64,000 nucleotides of DNA from Oegoconia quadripuncta (GCA_949316235.1 OX438741.1:20399124-20463123), one strand, 5' to 3'. Counted from the stretch's first letter, positions 11,151 through 22,992 are shown. Notes: generated from the sequence alone by a model not told the origin. A program made the numbers and translations.

Positions 11151-12714
11151 TGTATTATAGAAATCACTGGTAACAGTTCCACGTGTTAACCCTATTATAG
11201 ATATTGCAGCTCAAAGTGTATATTTAATTATGACATGTCCCGTTAAACGAATTTATTTATCACTGTCACCTGCACACTTTCATTTTCAACCCATTAATGC
11301 TGACGGGGAATAAAATTTGATTTTCGCGCGGTGCCGAACGCGCCGCGGACGTGCCATTAATTTGTTTCAAACAATCAGGTGCAGTTGATGGAAGGTAGCT
11401 CCAGTACCGGCTTTAGAAGAGTGAATAGAACATGGTACCGGCAGAAACTGTTAATAATGTAACTAATTACACTATTGCTAACGGTCTCAAATAAATGAAA
11501 TAGAGGGGGTCAAGCCTCTGTCTGCGTCATACTGGCTGCAGTATGACGTTACTTTTAAGGGTTAGCGCTTGATCTCGATCACACCGCATGTTAAGTAAAG
11601 ACTCTCACCTGCAACTCGTTACAATCAAAGCTGGGTATTAGAGGACGGCCATGGAGCTTCCGAGAAAATCCATCTGAGGTAACAGACACAGGATCACGAG
11701 GTACCTAATTTCCTTCATAGTTTTTTCTGGAATAAAGTTATATTTTTACCGTCGTCTGCTCGTTCTTTCGAAGTAATATAGGTACACTGGGCATTATTCT
11801 CGTTAATCCGTTAATCGTTAATTAATCATATCGACAAATGAATTAACTGTTAACTAGTTAACGGACTCGATAACTACCGTTAAATTTTACCCAAGTCCGT
11901 TAATCCCGTACCTACTATGTATCAACAGGATACGGCACGCGTGTGAACAACACGTTCTGAAAGTACGTTCGGGTCGGTCGACAGGTATCCAATAACCACA
12001 TTATGAATTATACTCTAATTAAACACGTCTTTTTTTGTTCCTAACCTGCTAACATCCAGAACCCAAACCAACAGTTTTTATAAAATCATTAAACATTAAC
12101 GCAACTCCTATTTTTATCACTTGTTAACGAGTTAACGATAACGGAAAAGAATGGGAACTGAATAACTATTTAAGTATTTAATATTATAAGTGTTTAATAA
12201 CACCTGATGACATGTTTGCTGTAGTGGTTAGAAACTTCGCATTTCAAAATCGGTCAAACGGTTTGGGCTACAAGAGGAGATCTACATACTTACATGCACT
12301 CGAAAAACATTTCACTCTTTTCTGTAGCGGCCGAGTAAAAATTTACAGCCCCGATAGCTGAAGCCGGCACTGGGTAACCCTAGGGGTAAACTGTAGTAAC
12401 TATAGATTTTAATTATTAATTAGATACCTACGATAACTTTTAAGCTCTGACTTAAAAAGAGTGGTAAATGTGAAACCATCCTTTCTGCCCGTGGTATCGT
12501 ACCTTAAAATGGATGAACCCATAATATAATTATTTTATTTGACAATGAATTTGGTTCTTAGCCATGTTTGATGTGGCTTCCATAAATTGTACTGGACTAT
12601 AGGTCACTACTAAGGCTAGAAACATTAAGTTTGGAGTCAACTATTTAATTTGGTATAAAAGTTGCTTATCGATCTGACTTGACTGAATGCTGAGGATATT
12701 AAAACAACCTAAAA
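11151..12714. other. Intergenic; GTTAAC-rich repeat near 11800-12140
   Basis: No gene seen. About 11810-12140 holds many GTTAA/TTAACG words in both orientations (for example TTAACTAGTTAACGG and TTGTTAACGAGTTAACG), which suggests a degenerate inverted-repeat element. A short segment at about 12205 (TGTAGTGGTTAGAAAC) resembles the SINE-B head. Confidence 0.35.
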
Positions 12715-12905
12715 GAGATATAAGACGACCGATTGGTGTAATCGGTGGTGATCCTGCTTGGAAACCAGCCAACCAACGGTTGCGGGTTCGAATCTCGAAT
12801 GTTTGTGTGATGAATACGAACATTTCTTCCGGAATCATACTGTGAAATGGATTATTTATGTGTGTTTACACAGTACAGGCTTTGCCTAGTTTGGGTTTAG
12901 ATATT
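12715..12905 (+). repeat. tRNA-derived SINE copy
   Basis: Has an A-box-like TTGGTGTAATCGGTGG and a B-box-like GCGGGTTCGAATCTC about 50 bp apart. A tail (GTTTGTGTGATGAATACGAA) resembling SINE-B follows. It is not a tRNA gene because the cloverleaf cannot be completed. Confidence 0.55.
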
Positions 12906-14111
12906 GGTGTAAGTGTCAGAAATATATACATTATTTAAAGAAAAGATAGTCCACACTGCCTACAATAGAAATTGTTATATTATTTAATACCATACACTTA
13001 GTAAGACACTCTACATGTTGGGAAACTAAAAGTTTCTTATTTGTTGACAACATCACGATTTTTCCTCGGAACAAAGAATCTTTCAGCGCGGTTTTAAACA
13101 ATGAAGAGCAAAGTTTAGCGATCGAACGGAACTAGATTCGAACAAATCTTAAAAGTTAGAATTTTGGCTTTACGTCCTTTTAGCGATGGGCCGATCTATT
13201 CACAAGATTAACAAATTCAAAAATGCTTTATTTTATAAGTACACATACTTGAAATAGTCAGATGTTACATCTTTTAAGCTACTGCTAGTTCAAAAGGCAA
13301 TTTTCCTTGAGAAGAACAAGCGATAAACTTGAGGGGTTGCTCTTTTTTAAATGTTAAAAGAAAACAGACATCTCTTGACGACGTAAATAATGCTATCTCT
13401 AAGGTGGTTGAGTTGTTCACATCAAATAATCTAGTCCTTAATGAAAAAAAAACCAAATGCATAAAGTTTTCACTACCAAATGTCAAACAGGTAGCCACTA
13501 CAGGGTTAGTAAAAAACGAAGAGTTGGAGCTTGTGGACACTACTTTATTCCTAAGTATTACATTGGATAAAGGACTGCAGTGGGGTCCACATATCGATAA
13601 GTTAGCGAAGCGCCTCAGTTCTGCAGTAGGGTAGACCGAGGCGATTAGGATCGGTGGGTGAATCGGATCAAAATAAGCATAACTGTTAAATTCAAAAGTT
13701 CGCGGCTAGGTACTGGTAGCCAATCGGCGTCTCGTGTTGGCTTTGGTTTCCCCGAGCGCCGCAACAGTGACAGCCATTGGATAAATCTCATGCGCCATTC
13801 TCGGCGACGGTTCCCGAAGAGTCGTTCGTGCGAGTGTGTTGTGATTTTGCCTCTGATCTAAAAAACGTGTTTATACTTTTTGTGTTTAAATAGAAAGTAC
13901 TTGGGTGAAGGTAAGTACTTATTACTAGGTATTGCTAAAAGGGAGTATTGTTGTATAATTTGATTTAATTTAAACTTTATTTAAAGGTATGTTTACGTTA
14001 GACATAAATATTGTAAACCGGTGATATGAGGCTATTCGGATCACCAGATTGGGGGTGAATGGGATCACAATTTTGAACAAGCTTTTTATATATTTATACT
14101 TATAATATACT

Positions 14112-14640
14112 GTGTTTATATGTTATACATGGTTCGCACATACATATAAGAGGAAGACTAGTCAAGGTGAGTGGATCTCACAAAACATGGTTGAAGCTGC
14201 TAACAAAGTACTGACTAAACATCTGTCAATAAGTCGGGCTGCCGAGTTATACAATGTCCCGTTTACAAGCTTACAGAGAAGAGTCACACTCTCCCGTGGG
14301 ACAATAAAACGTCGAGGTGGAGAGCCAGCTTTGAACGAGGAAGCGGAGAAGATATTTGCTGAGCGGTTAGTGCATTTAGAAATCCGTGGATTTGGGCTCA
14401 CACCTAAATCGCCTTCCTAAAAAGCCTAAAAAGCGGATTTCAAGTGATAATTTTTATCCTACGAAATAAATATTTTTTTGATTTGATTTGAATCTATACG
14501 TAAGTACGCCTTTGAATTTGTTGAGCGCCAGAAAGTGCCACATAAATTTAATAAAAAAGCTAAAATGGCAGGGCAAGACTGGTTTCATCGATTCCTCAAA
14601 AGGAATTCACATTTAACTATACGAAAACTTGAGGGTCTCA
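14112..14640 (+). pseudogene. Pogo/jerky-type transposase N-terminus, broken
   Basis: The first segment has a psq-type helix-turn-helix: YKRKTSQGEW, then SISRAAELYNVPFTSLQRRV, then LEIRGFGLTPK. It stops at about 14418. The sense resumes after a short LINE-tail insert, with KYAFEFVERQKVPHKFNKKA followed by MAGQDWFHRFLKRN, typical of the second CENP-B-like helix-turn-helix. Near the start, a repeated CATA shifts the frame between MVRTY and KRKT. The catalytic domain is deleted. Confidence 0.75.
14428..14492 (+). repeat. Tiny LINE 3'-tail insertion in the pogo relic
   Basis: TTTCAAGTGATAATTTTTAT and the following TTTTTTGATTTGATTTG repeat the tail of the surrounding Jockey-like LINE (about 16038-16085). 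It looks like a severely 5'-truncated LINE insertion that broke the transposase frame. Confidence 0.6.
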
Positions 14641-16147
14641 AAGGGACATACAAATGTGATGTCTGCAATGCCTGTGATTAGTGGTCTCATTAATGGAACG
14701 CTAAATATGTTTAAAATTAATTTAAAGTTTATTTTCGACACAAATATTTTATTAATTTGTTTGAACCGATTTGCCCTTTGCATATGGGGCGAATCGGATA
14801 TTTAGAGGTTTAGATTTTTTGTTTGTCAAAGTTGACATTTTAGTTTAATTTTAGTTTTGGTTATTGAATGTTGTCTTCAAGAGGCTAATATTATGTTGTA
14901 TTAATTATTAAGAAAAATATATAATTAGAAGATTGATATTTATGTTGTTAATTGTTAAACAATGATGACATCGAACGCTGGTTATAGACAAGTTGTGAAA
15001 ATATCACATAGATGCTACTCTAATGACACCAGAGGTAGAGGATCTCAATTATATGATTTAGTTTATTCTTAATTATGTTCTTAATTTTATTATTAATTCA
15101 AAATAACAGTGCTATGCCTAAGTTTTGTTTGATCCGATTCACCCCTGAAAATGGGGCGAATCGGATTTTGTGAATCTTTTTGTTTTTTAACTCTCAAAGT
15201 TCAAATTTTAAGTTGATTTTTACTTTGACCATTGAATTTTGTTTAGCGATAACTGATGTATCTAGTTCAGCATTAAAAAATAATGTACCTATTTAAGAAG
15301 TTGTATTTATTTAACCTCAAACAAAAATTGATCCGATTCGCCTCGGTCTACCCTATTTGCGATTAAAAATATACTTTATTTAACCGATGTGGATACGGCG
15401 ATGCTGGTTTATTTCAGTTATTTCCATAGCATAATGACGGCATTCTGTTGTGGGGAAATGCCGCGGACATAAATTGTATCTTTGTTCTGCAGAAACGAGC
15501 GGTTCGCGCGATTTACCAACTAGGCCCCAGAGTGTCTCTTAGGAATAAATTTAAAGAAATTAATATATTAACATTAGCATCGCAATATGTTTACGAAAAA
15601 TTAATGTATGTAAAAATCTAGAATCGTTAAAGAAAAATAGTGAAATACATAATGTTAATACAAGATATAAATATAAACTTGCTGTTCATGTCAGCCGTTT
15701 ACACAAAGTCACTAAGCCATTTAAGGGGCAATGTATACGCTTTTATAATAAGGTTCCAGTGGACATTAAAAATTTACCTTTAAATAAGTTCAAAACCATC
15801 ATAAAACGGACATTATTTACTAAAGGCTATTATAAAATTTCTGACTATCTGAATGATAAGCAAGCATGGATATGGACCGCTCGGCGATATTCAATCTAAT
15901 TATACAATATAATATAATTGTAACCCAAACTTATTTAAAAGAGCAACCCTTGAGTTTCTCGTGCTTCTCTGGGGAGTCAGCTTTGTGAATGAGCAATAAT
16001 GTCAATAACTTTAATAATAAGATAAAAAATGTGACGTTTTCAAGTGATAATTTTTATCCGACGAAATAAAAATTTTTTGATTTTCATTTTTGATTTTTTA
16101 AAAACAGATTTTTGCTTTTACAAATAGGCACAATATCCAGCCAATCC

Positions 16148-16410
16148 AGACGTTTGGTGTAGTGGTTAGAAACTCGGAACCACTATAGTGGTCAGCGCGA
16201 CCTTTTGGTATACCAAAAGGTCGCGAGTTCGAATCCCGCTAGGGGCATATGTTTGTATGATGCATAAGGACATTTGTACATTTGTTATGGATGTTTTCAT
16301 TCATAATAAGTATTTTTTTACAAAAAAAATCAATATCAATCAATTAATAGCAGATCTGGCATCCACAACACAAGCCGATAGTTGCTTAAAGTGAAATTAG
16401 ATGGTATTGT
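16148..16410 (+). repeat. SINE-B copy with internal perfect palindrome
   Basis: The A box lies in TTTGGTGTAGTGGTTAG and the B box in GCGAGTTCGAATCCCGC. The tail includes GGGGCATATGTTTGTATGAT and TGGATGTTTTCATTC. Between the two promoter boxes lies a 30-bp perfect palindrome (16196-16225) that other copies lack. Confidence 0.75.
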
Positions 16411-16902
16411 GTGTATATTTAATCATATTTCACTATCCATCGGCTGCATCTTCATATTCAATTCCTTAGATAAATGGGTCAGTAGAGAACCCACAGTTGT
16501 TTTAAGTTTATCGTTCGAAACATTAATACTAAATCGGTTAACCGTTTAAATCGATATAGCGACGTAAATAATGACATGTCAGCGACAGGCCATTCGGTAA
16601 CGATATATGGGTACAATGGCCGTTTCAACTGTGGACTTATTGAACTGATATCAGGTTATTAACGAGGTATACGCACGCTGGGCTTTACCATACAGGGGTT
16701 GACATGGAAATTGTTAGTCGGTACTTTATAACCCTTGAAGACGAATATAGGAGCAATTTTCACTATGGGTCAGCCAAACACGAGCAAGGCAAAGGCATAA
16801 AACACACGAATTTGTTGCTATTGGCTATACGAGATGAGGCATCACCCAAACACAACCACGCAGAGACTTGTATTTTTCTGAGGCACATTAATGCACAGTT
16901 AT

Positions 16903-17000
16903 TATTATTATTATTATTAAATTCTTTATTGCACACAAAAATAAAATACAAAGAACATTTAACATACATGATGAAGTGTACAAAGGCGGTCTTATCGCTG
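16903..17000 (-). repeat. LINE 3' tail with ATT microsatellite
   Basis: (ATT)n at 16903-16920 followed by TTCTTTATTGCACACAAAAA, the complement of a GTGCAATAAAG-type poly(A) end. Similar ends occur at about 39100 and 49440. It is in reverse orientation with no coding part. Confidence 0.5.
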
Positions 17001-17325
17001 ATAGCGATTTCTTACTTAGCACAGTTTTTAAGATACTAATTAAAGCCGGTTCTGCGTATGAGAAATGAGGAATCCAGGAACACGTGACGACAGAATCCAC
17101 AATATTGATTATTGTTAAATTCCAATAGTACAAAGTTATGACATTATTAAAACAGCTGAATTACACTGCACTGGCTGCGTGTAATGCCCATGCGACCTTG
17201 CAATTGAAGATTCATTGAAATACGAAATACATTGTTATCCTTTTACTTAGGCTACATTTCATAATAAAAGATATTAAGGTATAACTCAATCTGTGTCTTT
17301 CTTGACTTTAAATACATAATCCCTT
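17001..17325. other. No gene recognised
   Basis: AT-rich, with no clear ORF or repeat. Confidence 0.35.
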
Positions 17326-17332
17326 AAATATT

Positions 17333-17450
17333 AAATAATAATAACATTATTAAATAATAATAATATTATTAAATAATAATAATATTATTAAATAATAATA
17401 ATATTATTGAATAATAATAATATTATTAAATAATAATAATTAAATAAATA
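17333..17450. repeat. 19-bp AT minisatellite
   Basis: About six units of TTAAATAATAATAATATTA in tandem. The unit is itself nearly self-complementary (AATAATAATATTATT). It ends where the LINE tail at 17480 begins. Confidence 0.85.
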
Positions 17451-17479
17451 AAAAATGGGCCAAAATCGCCACCACATTA

Positions 17480-17645
17480 GCCACCCTTAGAAAGAAGGAG
17501 TCGCGGCAGACCGAAAAGGAGATGGCGGGATGAGTTGGATAAGTTCCTAACCAACTGGTCGGAGGAGGCCTGGGATAGCGAGCCGTGGAGACAGAGGAGT
17601 TAGGCCTTTGCCCAGCAGTGGGACAGTATGGGCTCCTAATAGTAA
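17480..17645 (+). pseudogene. LINE C-terminal fragment
   Basis: Translates as RRSRGRPKRRWRDELDKFL, then NWSEEAWDSEPWRQRS, a stop, then AFAQQWDSMGS before TAATAG. This is the conserved end of an insect endonuclease/reverse-transcriptase LINE. One in-frame stop and severe 5' truncation. A shorter trace of the same end is at about 21003 (TATGGGCTCCTAATAA). Confidence 0.75.
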
Positions 17646-17650
17646 TAATA

Positions 17651-18225
17651 AATACATAACATGTAAGAAGCATATTAATCGCTATCAAAAACATATGATC
17701 CAGGTATACAAAGCAACTGTTTTATTTTAATATCTTCATATAGATGAACCGATTTTCATCAAATATGGCTAAGAATCTATCTCTTAGTTTAATGTTAATA
17801 CGTCCATAAAGTTACAAATTGTTGTACTCACTTGCCTGGACCCTGATTCTAGTGCACTCGACTTTTCACTGTCGATAGACTTAGCCATCACACTTGTATG
17901 CGTGTGCAAACGTGACAAATCTATTAATGTCTACCGACAATGAAATGTTGAGTGCTCGAGAATTGGGGTCCTGGGTCTTATGTCTGGGACTTATGTCTGG
18001 CCGTCCAACGTGGCAATGCCGCTAGCCTTCTGGGTACCCTGCCTCAAAGCAATGACCTGAAACATGTGTTCTACTCTACCTATGACGTAAACGTATGTTC
18101 CAGGGCTCTTTTTTCTCTTTTATTTTTTATATTTTTAAGCATTTATTATATATATTTTTAAGCATATTTTTAAGTATATTTTTGTTAATATCTCTCATGA
18201 AAAAAAAAACATTTCTACGGCCGTT
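17651..18225. other. No gene recognised
   Basis: No supported gene. The open frame at 17952-18161 lacks any domain. Confidence 0.35.
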
Positions 18226-18229
18226 TGAT

Positions 18230-18546
18230 TTAATTTTATACACAACGGGTTAGCATTTGACTTCAATCAGCACCTAATGTTAAGTGAAGATGAGACAGAA
18301 GGTGGAAGCGTACTCACCCGGAAACCCCATCTTATTTGGGGAACTGGCTATCTTATCTCTGACAACCAGAACGCAACAATTCTATTAACATTGCTGCATG
18401 GCGGCAGATTAAGACAAGGTGGTGGTAGCTAGCCACGTGTATATTTAAAATGCCCTAAAACCAAACCGAGCACTAAACCATGGGGATCGAACCCGCGACC
18501 TCCAATTCATGAGCCCAATGTTGTTTACATTGAGCCACGGAGGCGG
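18230..18546 (-). repeat. SINE-A copy, near full length
   Basis: Reverse copy from the 3' end (TTTTATACACAACGGGTT) to the head (GAGCCACGGAGGCGG). The central GCGGCAGATTAAGACAAGG and GGTGGTAGCTAGCC blocks are conserved. Confidence 0.8.
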
Positions 18547-18664
18547 CTAAAATCTTAATGAAACCACAAGTCTAAGAGTAACAAATTATTATACTAGAAA
18601 TATTGCTACAACCGTTTGTTTGTTATACAAATAAATCATTTAAAAAAACTGCACTAAAATTGAA

Positions 18665-19110
18665 TCAAACATTTTTTTTTATATGAGAGGGCGGCAAACG
18701 AGCAAGCGGGTCACCTGATGGAAAGCAATCACCGCCGCCCATGGACACTCGCAACACCAAAAGGGTCACAGATGCGTTGCCGGCCTTCGAGGAAGGTGTA
18801 GGCTCGTTTCTTGAAGGTTCCAATGTCGTACTCGTTCGGGAATACCGCTACCGGAAGTCCGTTCCACAGGGTAGTTGTACGTGGTAAGAAGTTTCTTGAG
18901 AAACGTACAGTGGTAGACTTCCACTCATCCAGGTGATGTGGATGGAAATTAAATTTTCGGCGAGAAGTGTATCGGTTAAATTGAGCAGCGGGTATTAGCT
19001 CGAACAGTTCTTCAGAACACTCCCCATGAAATATGCGATAGAGAATGCAGAGGGACGCAACATTATTGAGAATACACCCGACACACACGACGCCATCAAA
19101 TATCAATACA
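18665..19110 (-). mobile_element. 5'-truncated CR1/Jockey-like LINE, terminal ORF still open
   Basis: The open frame at 18729-19106 (minus) runs without stops through [20 protein letters not shown], then [19 protein letters not shown], and ends [10 protein letters not shown]. This is the C-terminal tail found in abundant insect LINEs. The 3' untranslated end reads GCAATCACCGCCGCCC on the + strand and finishes in a run of T (its poly(A) tail) at about 18670. The open frame makes it one of the younger LINE copies here, but most of the element is missing. Confidence 0.8.
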
Positions 19111-19690
19111 CCGACTTGTAATAAGATGGTGAATTATCTTTGCTTTGTTGCTTAGAAACAATTTTGCCGTAAATAATCACATTTTCTCCGCCCCTATTTT
19201 TGGCAGAACGTGTATCGGCGGAGTCCTATCTGGAGCAATAGGAGGTCCTATTTAACCCCGAGGCTATTATTTTAGGAGGAAATGGCGGTGCGAGTTTATT
19301 TAGTGTACCTACTTATCGGTGCTCTGAGACAACATCCACGGGGCTTGTTTGAGGAGGGTATTTTAAGAATGTTATTCTCTAGAACTTGGCTTAACCTTAA
19401 TCGCTCTGATAAAATTGAAAGTAGGTATGAGAGAACTATCTCATGTCTCATATATGTAGAAAAGGAGACAAGTTCGGGATGGTGTTTAATGGTTGGGGTG
19501 AGGACGCGAATGCACACTGGCCGGGACGAATTTGCTGATACACGGCCATGCAACTAAATAACGTTTATAGGATTTCGTAGGCAAAGACAAAAAGCGTTAC
19601 CTAATAAATTCGCCACGTCTGTCTGTCCGTCAGTCTGTATGTCACTATTAATGCTACGAATTGGCATGCTATTATATTATATTTAATATT
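19111..19690. other. No gene recognised
   Basis: The open frames on both strands at 19282-19557 overlap each other and show no domain. Nothing else seen. Confidence 0.3.
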
Positions 19691-19696
19691 ATGACG

Positions 19697-19930
19697 ACCT
19701 GTTTGGTGTAGTGGTTAGCAATTCTGACCACTATACCAAAAGGTTGCGGGTTCGAATCCCGCTAGGAGCATATATTTGTGTGATGAACCCAAGTTATGGA
19801 TGTTTTCATTTATAATAAGTATTTACAAAAAAAAATGTATTTATGTAGTGTATCAAGCATCAGGCATCCACAACACAAGCCTATAGTTGCTTACTGTGGA
19901 ACTAGATGGCGTTGTGTGTATGTCTAAAGA
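19697..19930 (+). repeat. SINE-B copy
   Basis: TTTGGTGTAGTGGTTAGC as A-box region and GCGGGTTCGAATCCCGC as B-box region, with only ACCACTATACCAAAAGG between, the normal family spacing. The tail GATGTTTTCATTTATAATAA is shared with 16148-16410. Confidence 0.8.
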
Positions 19931-20327
19931 CATTTATTATTTATTATTATCATAACATAACGCCTAAAGAGATATGAAATAAAATCTAAGGTGATCATGC
20001 AAAAAATCGTTGAATAGGTCTTTCAAAAATATTGGGATGTTGTCCGACCTCCTTTTCGATACAGGGTTCCGTTTACGAAAATATCTTACAATATAGTATT
20101 GCATAGAGTAATATTATTAGTAATTTATATTAATCCAACGAAATAGAAACATAAAATTACAGCTAAGTAGGTTGAGCTCTAGTTTACAACAACGATCAAC
20201 TTGAGATATGGATTTGAAAAAGTTCATATACTCGTAGTTTTGTACTGAGTACAAAATAACATTAAAATGGATATGGAACCCTAACAGCGCGTGGCTCGAC
20301 GGTATCCTTCCGTTTGGCAAAATATTT

Positions 20328-20900
20328 TTCGTAAAATTTTACTTCCCAATAAACTTATCGCACTAGTTTCGTTTCCCAAAAGAATTTTTAGCAAATTTAT
20401 ATTTCGCATTTTAATCACTTGGTGAAACATTAATTTAGCAAATTTACTTGCTCAAGTTTTATTAAGTCAAATATAATTTTGTAAAAAATTATATTCCAAA
20501 AATAAGTTCGTTCAAATTTATTTCAAATAGGTTACGTAGGCTAGATTAGAACTGCTAGAAAAGTGGGCTAGGTTAGGTTAGAAATGTGATCCCAACAGAG
20601 CGCGAACTGAGCGAGCGAAGCGAGCGTGCCGCGCGAGCGGCCGGCGAAGCGCCGGAATTATTTGTATAATAACAACATAATTGTTATACAAGTTCTTACC
20701 TGTAAATTATTTGTCCAAGGTGAAACCAAGGTGTTTAATGCAGTGAATTTAGACTCTTAAGTAAATCATATGATATGCAATATTTTGGGAAGAGAATGTT
20801 ATGCCAAATCACATTTGACTACATAATAATTGGTAAAATGAAACATTGCCATGTAATTATTTGTTAAACAATAAATTGCCGAAAATAGTACTGCTAACTG
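20328..20900. repeat. Possible fold-back element with GC-rich core
   Basis: The core at about 20562-20655 (TAGGTTAGGTTAG, then GAGCGAAGCGAGCGTGCCGC and GGCCGGCGAAGCGCC) matches the core of the inverted-repeat element at 35438-36522. The AT-rich flanks repeat TTGGCAA- and TTTCCCAA-like words on both sides in opposite sense, but I could not align a clean terminal inverted repeat. Confidence 0.45.
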
Positions 20901-21379
20901 TAAAATTCACAATATTGAGAATTTTACAGAATTACACAGGATGTTATTTTTTCTACTGTTTTTCTATATCTTATATATATTTTTTGACTATTTACAATTA
21001 GGGAGGTATGGGCTCCTAATAATATCTAATAATTTACAATTGTTGAAGAAATAGGTATTCATAGTTATTTCACTTCAGTGCCTCTAACGATGAGTAACTC
21101 CGGTGCTTAAATGAATATGGGAAAACATGCTAATTCATCATGAATGTATGTTTTAGTCTGCCATGAGTTTTAATGGCCGCCTAATGCTTTGCTAATTGTT
21201 AAATATTTCCACTTGTGGTATGAAATAGGTGTTTTGTTTAATCTCTTTTGTGAGTTATTCCCACAGATCCTACGTTCGATCGAAGAACGGAAGAAAAAAA
21301 TAATCGTGCGGTCTGTGGATTGGTTTTATAGAAATAACCTACATACTTTTGTATGTATTACTTACTGTCCTTTTTGTAC
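20901..21379. other. No gene recognised
   Basis: Nothing clear beyond the short LINE-end trace at 21003-21025. Confidence 0.3.
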
Positions 21380-22430
21380 ATACAAAAATACATATGCTCA
21401 CGCCTGTTTCCCGTTGGGGTAGGCAGGCAGAAACTATTGATTTCCACTTGCAACGATCCTGACACATTACTTTTGCTTCTTCCACTCACATCAAATCATC
21501 AAATGCTTCATACACGCTCGTAGGTTAGTGGTTGACGTACTACGTCAGTCATTTGTTTGACGTAAGAAAAAAGAAAGAAAGAAAAATTTATTTAAACCCA
21601 TCTCATGACACAAACAATCAGGTACAAATATTACACAGTCGAGACACATGCAAAACATAACATTGTGTTTGCCATCTAATTGTCGGTGTCGCAAGGTGGA
21701 GTCACAGGTGGTACGTCCTTCTTGGTCGACCTTTACCGACCCTTCCATTCAATTTCGTCATATTAGGTCCTTACCTATGAAATTGGCGTTTTGTATGAAG
21801 AATTTCATTAAGACTGTTTTCTCCATACAAATATTTTTGATTTTTTTTTTGGGAACGGCAAATCTAAATTTAGCTAAACTTTGTGTGTATTATCGGATAA
21901 CATTAAGTTCAGTATAGGCAGCGTTAATTTTTAAAAGTAACCGCTTTATAAAAGTTTCAGCGAATCTAAGAAATGATTATGGGAAGCACATGAAAAGAGC
22001 TCTGTTCAATTTTTTTTTTATTATGTGAATTTCATGTGAAACCTTGAAATAATATTCCATTTTCCAAATAAAAAACAAATTTGGATATAGCTTTGAAAAT
22101 CGCAGGAATGGGAACATATGATTAACGAAGAAAAAAAACTCCAATTTCATAGGTAGGTAAAGACCCAATATATTGCTTTCGTTAATCTCATTTTATGATC
22201 TATATGTGAAAACCACCTGAACATACCTCTTTCTATCTTACTCACTACGTCATCTTGTACGTCACACTTTTCTTTAATCACACAATTATTAAATCTATTA
22301 TTCAAAGCCAATCCACACATACTACGCAATGAACGCATTTCTACTGCGGTGATTCTGCTTTCATGTTTCTTCTGCCATACCCAACATTTGCTCGCATACA
22401 TCAGCGTGGGTACCAAACGTCATTAATTTC
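21380..22430 (-). pseudogene. LINE relic, split by a MITE and a second insert
   Basis: Reading the minus strand from 22416: PTLMYASKCWVWQKKHESRI, then EMRSLRSMCGLALNNRF, then KIERGMFRWFSHIDHKMRLT ending in KAIY. After the MITE the sense continues as NGRVGKGRPRRTYH. After another short insert (about 21563-21700, perhaps a LINE/SINE tail with CTTT repeats) comes ACMKHLM. It is the same LINE as 8213-8960. Multiple stops. Confidence 0.75.
21763..22168. mobile_element. MITE (TTACCTATGAAATTGG family)
   Basis: About 406 bp with inverted ends: GGTCCTTACCTATGAAATTG on the left, mirrored by CAATTTCATAGGTAGGTAAA on the right. It has no ORF of its own. The second copy at 34473-34973 is in the opposite orientation. 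Confidence 0.75.
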
Positions 22431-22431
22431 T

Positions 22432-22745
22432 TTTGTTTTTTTTTTATGCACAACTGGTTGGTACTTGACCTCAATCACACCTGTGATGTTAAGTACTGAC
22501 CCGGTAACCCCAACACATTTGGGGGACTGGCTTATCTTATTTCTGACAACCGGAACACAACAATGCTATTAACATTGCTGCTTGGCAGCAGATTTAGATA
22601 AGATGGTGGTAGCTAGCCAGGCGGACATTTAAAATGCCCTACCACCAACCAAACCGAGTACTTAAACATGTACCCCGCTGGGGATCGAACCCGCGACCTC
22701 CGAATCGTAAACTCAATGTTGTTTACATTGAGCCACGGAGGCGGT
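22432..22745 (-). repeat. SINE-A copy, near full length
   Basis: T-rich 3' end with ATGCACAACTGGTTGG on the + strand. The tRNA-like head is at GAGCCACGGAGGCGG near 22745 and the B-box complement is GGGATCGAACCCGCGACC. Confidence 0.8.
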
Positions 22746-22992
22746 TAAAAGGCGGATGATACACCGAATTTATTATAGATTATACTCATTCTATAGCATA
22801 AAAGACATTTGCTTAAAGATGGGATTAATTGTTTTGACAGGGTTTAAATAGACTTGTCAGTAACGTGCCTTCACCAGTCATCTCAAATAATTACCTACCT
22901 ACGCACTATACCCGCCTCACAATTGAAACTTAGGAGTTTAGTGCAGACCCGTAGGTATATACAGGTTCCGGAGTATGATGGGCCAATTGTCA

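Larger units (their letters stand above)
13629..15353 (+). mobile_element. Pogo-like DNA transposon relic inside the LINE
   Basis: 1725-bp insert flanked by TA (13627-13628 and 15354-15355). Its inverted tips read GGGTAGACCGAGGCGA. Removing it and one TA restores the LINE frame. Near both ends and internally it repeats GGGGCGAATCGGAT-like words (near 13650, 14050, 14787, 15152), probable transposase-binding sites. Only the N-terminal DNA-binding part of a transposase remains (14112-14640); no catalytic DDE region is visible. Confidence 0.8.
13335..16085 (+). pseudogene. Jockey/CR1-like LINE relic, interrupted at 13629-15353
   Basis: The first part (to 13628) encodes the end of a reverse transcriptase: NNLVLNEKKTKCIKF, then DKGLQWGPHIDKLAKRLSSA. 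The coding sense resumes right after the insert (CAIKKIYFLTDVDTA, FHSIMTAF, FCRNERFAR). It continues to a C-terminal stretch KVTKPFKGQCIRFYNKVP. The 3' tail ends near 16085 in ATTTTTTGATTTTCATTTTT. There are several stops. A related reverse copy is at 39395-39960. Confidence 0.75.

Noticed and set aside
12715..12905. A tRNA gene, suggested by A- and B-box-like words here and in the SINE-A, -B and -D copies
   Set aside because: No copy can form an acceptor stem and anticodon arm; family tails follow each one.
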